Of a DNA stretch of 64,000 bases, positions 62,009 to 64,000 are shown one piece after another. The position numbers and the translations under genes are program-made. Position 1 is the first letter of the stretch. Each line of letters starts with the position of its first letter. Origin of the DNA: Urechis unicinctus (taxonomy: Eukaryota > Annelida > Polychaeta > Xenopneusta > Urechidae); contig CM067356.1 of NCBI GenBank assembly GCA_034190875.2, positions 58,184,421 to 58,248,420 of the forward strand, read 5' to 3'. The notes beneath the pieces are model-generated. The model was not told the DNA's origin. It was given only the letters and a program-made list of their open reading frames with translations, and did no database searches.

Positions 62009-63288
62009 GGACACCAACAGACAGCGACTAACATTCAGCTTGGCTCCAGTCTGCCATGTGTCGCCATCGTGATTCATACCGTAATTCATAGCATTTCAGA
62101 ATTAACATGATAGATGGGTGTCTAAATGAAATTTGTATATGAAATCATAGCACGTTTATGCAGCGATGCATACCTAGAATACAACCATAGCTTTGCGACA
62201 CACTGTCTCTAAGGATATTATACAGGCATAATTAATCGTAACCAAAGATTTCGAACATCACGAGTGTCATATTATGCGTCAAATAATGTTATGCTTGGTC
62301 GCATTTGAAAATAATGAAATTCCACTCAAAACCTCTGAATCAATAGGGAAAATGGTCGATTGAATCAGAAAGACTAATGAGTTATGGCGTCGCTCTCAGT
62401 TTCAACTCCTCTCACTACCTGTATCGAGTTCATTAGTTGCGGTTATGCAACGGCAGAAGTTTGAATGAGAGTCAGCGTCGTGTTACCTGTTAAAAAAATG
62501 TTCTCCCCCAGTTGCGTACGACAAAACCTCTATAGGCAGCGTATTAATATCAATATCCCTTATTGTCAATTTCACTGACATAACTCCAATAGTTACAGTA
62601 ACGATTTCACGTAGGAATCTGTATTCTACACCCCGAATCTCATCATGATTCGATCAACAGCAACCACGGAAATACACTGCGCCGGATGTGTCATCAGAAG
62701 AGTTCTGATATCACCGACTTAACACTGATCGGCTTCCCACATTCAGGTCTTTACTATATTGTGATAAGCAGATCTCCAACTGCATGACGCTATTTTCTCA
62801 GATCGGGGTTTCGTTCCCGAGCTACATCAGCGGATGATCATTCCATCCAGCAATATCAGACATCGGTAGGTGCTACTTTCACAATGCTTAATTGATTGCA
62901 CGAAATCTATGAGCCCCAGTGAGCAACTACCACTGACGATGCAAAACAAACAAATTTGTCAATTCCTAGGTGAGTCTCCACCATTGTAACCGGCGTATAC
63001 CATCATCCGACAAGAGCAACATATATGTAATAGCATTGCGCGCACCATATTCACCCAGACCGGTTAGCTGAAAGTACTGTCAGATATGGAAGCCAAAATC
63101 CTTGCACCAAAGAAGTCTGTTGGGGTCTGTAGTACGAACTTTGTCGATATATAGGAACCATTTGGTGACACATTTTTCTACCGAATTCACACGCCGCCTT
63201 TCAATATTATCATATGTGTTAACACAAATGAAGACACATCCAAGCACACATCATAATCGGATTAATCATTAATGACGCAAAATAACTT

Positions 63289-63302
63289 GTTGTCATGACG
63301 AC
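63289..63302. promoter_or_regulatory. X-box-like site 3
   Basis: GTTGTCATGACGAC within ATTAATGACGCAAAATAACTT-type flank shared with site 1. One base differs from a perfect palindrome. Confidence 0.3.
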
Positions 63303-63711
63303 GGCAATCAACGGTTACCGACGACACCCCATTGAGCATTAGTGAATAATATTACTCGACACCAGCCCGACATGACTGTATAGTGTACTTAGCTAAATTG
63401 GATTGATTCAATCATTGCTAATACCTATTGGCTTGAAGATTCTTTCTGTATATTTAAGCTGCCTGGCAGGACATCTTTACAGAACATTAATTGGTCAACG
63501 GTACATCAATATTTTGAACGCTTTTATCAGGTACATTAGCATGAGACGTTGGTTTGTATTGCATATTGTATGTTTGTTTGCATGGCATTGGCGTGTAGTA
63601 TATACGTGCTTGCTACATTGGACGAAATTAAACTTGTAATGATTGAAATGTATTTTGGACCACATTGTCTTCGTCAAGAATGCTATTTTGCCTAAACATT
63701 TTTCTCTCTAT

Positions 63712-63830
63712 TGTACCCGTATATGCCAGCAAACACTTGGAACAAACCATTTGCCCATACAAGGTGGCAAAACCTAAAGGTCCAGGACGGTACTATTGAG
63801 CTACCGGGTCGGGTGCATCCCCTTTCAGTG
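63712..63830 (+). repeat. Dispersed repeat fragment
   Basis: Counterpart of 33314-33374: AAAGGTCCAGGACGGTACTA followed by TTGAGCTACCGGGTCGGGTG and CATCCCCTTTCAG. Confidence 0.6.
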
Positions 63831-64000
63831 TTTAGTTTACCTTATTACAGCTTAATGTATTTTGTAGTTTTAAAAAGGTGCAATGTGCTGACCTCAAACC
63901 ATCGCCACCTAACAAAGCGATTCTGTGTGTGGTATATTGGGAGCATTAATGAATGAATGGCTATTCCACTAGACCTTACCGTCGTTGTAAATGTGCCTTA

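Larger units (their letters stand above)
54480..64000. other. Long gene-free stretch
   Basis: Frames of up to 127 codons occur (for example 56747-57130), but none has a recognisable domain, convincing splice context or sister copy. The sequence is largely unique rather than satellite. It could be intergenic or a long intron. Recurrent palindromic sites in it are listed separately. Confidence 0.5.

Overview
This is eukaryotic nuclear DNA. Coding sequence is sparse and split by GT-AG introns, long gene-free stretches separate the genes, and micro- and minisatellites are abundant. The protein families are a CARD-NACHT-LRR sensor, a WSC plus C-type-lectin receptor, an MGAT4-type glycosyltransferase, a BTB-kelch protein and a piggyBac remnant. 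These families, with heavy tandem-repeat load, fit a lophotrochozoan, most likely a gastropod mollusc. That assignment is inference; another invertebrate such as amphioxus is not excluded.

Layout. 0-9 kb is a patchwork of segmental duplications: a 0.9 kb unit twice, a 0.46 kb unit twice, a TTAA-flanked inverted-repeat element, and a 3 kb block also present near 39-41.5 kb and in part near 34-35 kb. 13.5-19.6 kb (minus strand) holds a four-exon NLR gene that I could chain in frame from ATG to stop (about 1034 aa). 19.9-33.9 kb is dominated by repeats: a 55-bp array carrying CRE-like TGACGTCA, a 5' piggyBac remnant, a long GA tract, a 111-bp array, a 40-bp array, a G-rich array and a (GTAT)n tract. 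36.7-37.9 kb (minus) is a frameshifted MGAT4-like gene. 40.8-44.1 kb (minus) is a multi-exon single-pass receptor: signal peptide, half-CTLD, WSC, CTLD, Ser/Thr stalk, TM. 46.1-47.9 kb (minus) is a BTB-BACK-kelch gene with one frameshift. 53.2-54.5 kb is a 53-bp array. 54.5-64 kb shows no recognisable gene.

How the parts relate. The NLR (cytosolic sensor) and the lectin/WSC receptor (surface) are both of types often linked to pathogen recognition, but the sequence does not show that they act together. The receptor and MGAT4 pieces have been copied repeatedly: three extra partial receptor 3' ends or exons, one decayed receptor first exon, and two MGAT4 C-terminal fragments, all within about 50 kb. 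The region is therefore a turnover zone of receptor and glycosyltransferase genes. The most notable point is that the best receptor copy has an in-frame TGA two residues after its membrane helix, followed by about 90 open codons of former cytoplasmic tail.
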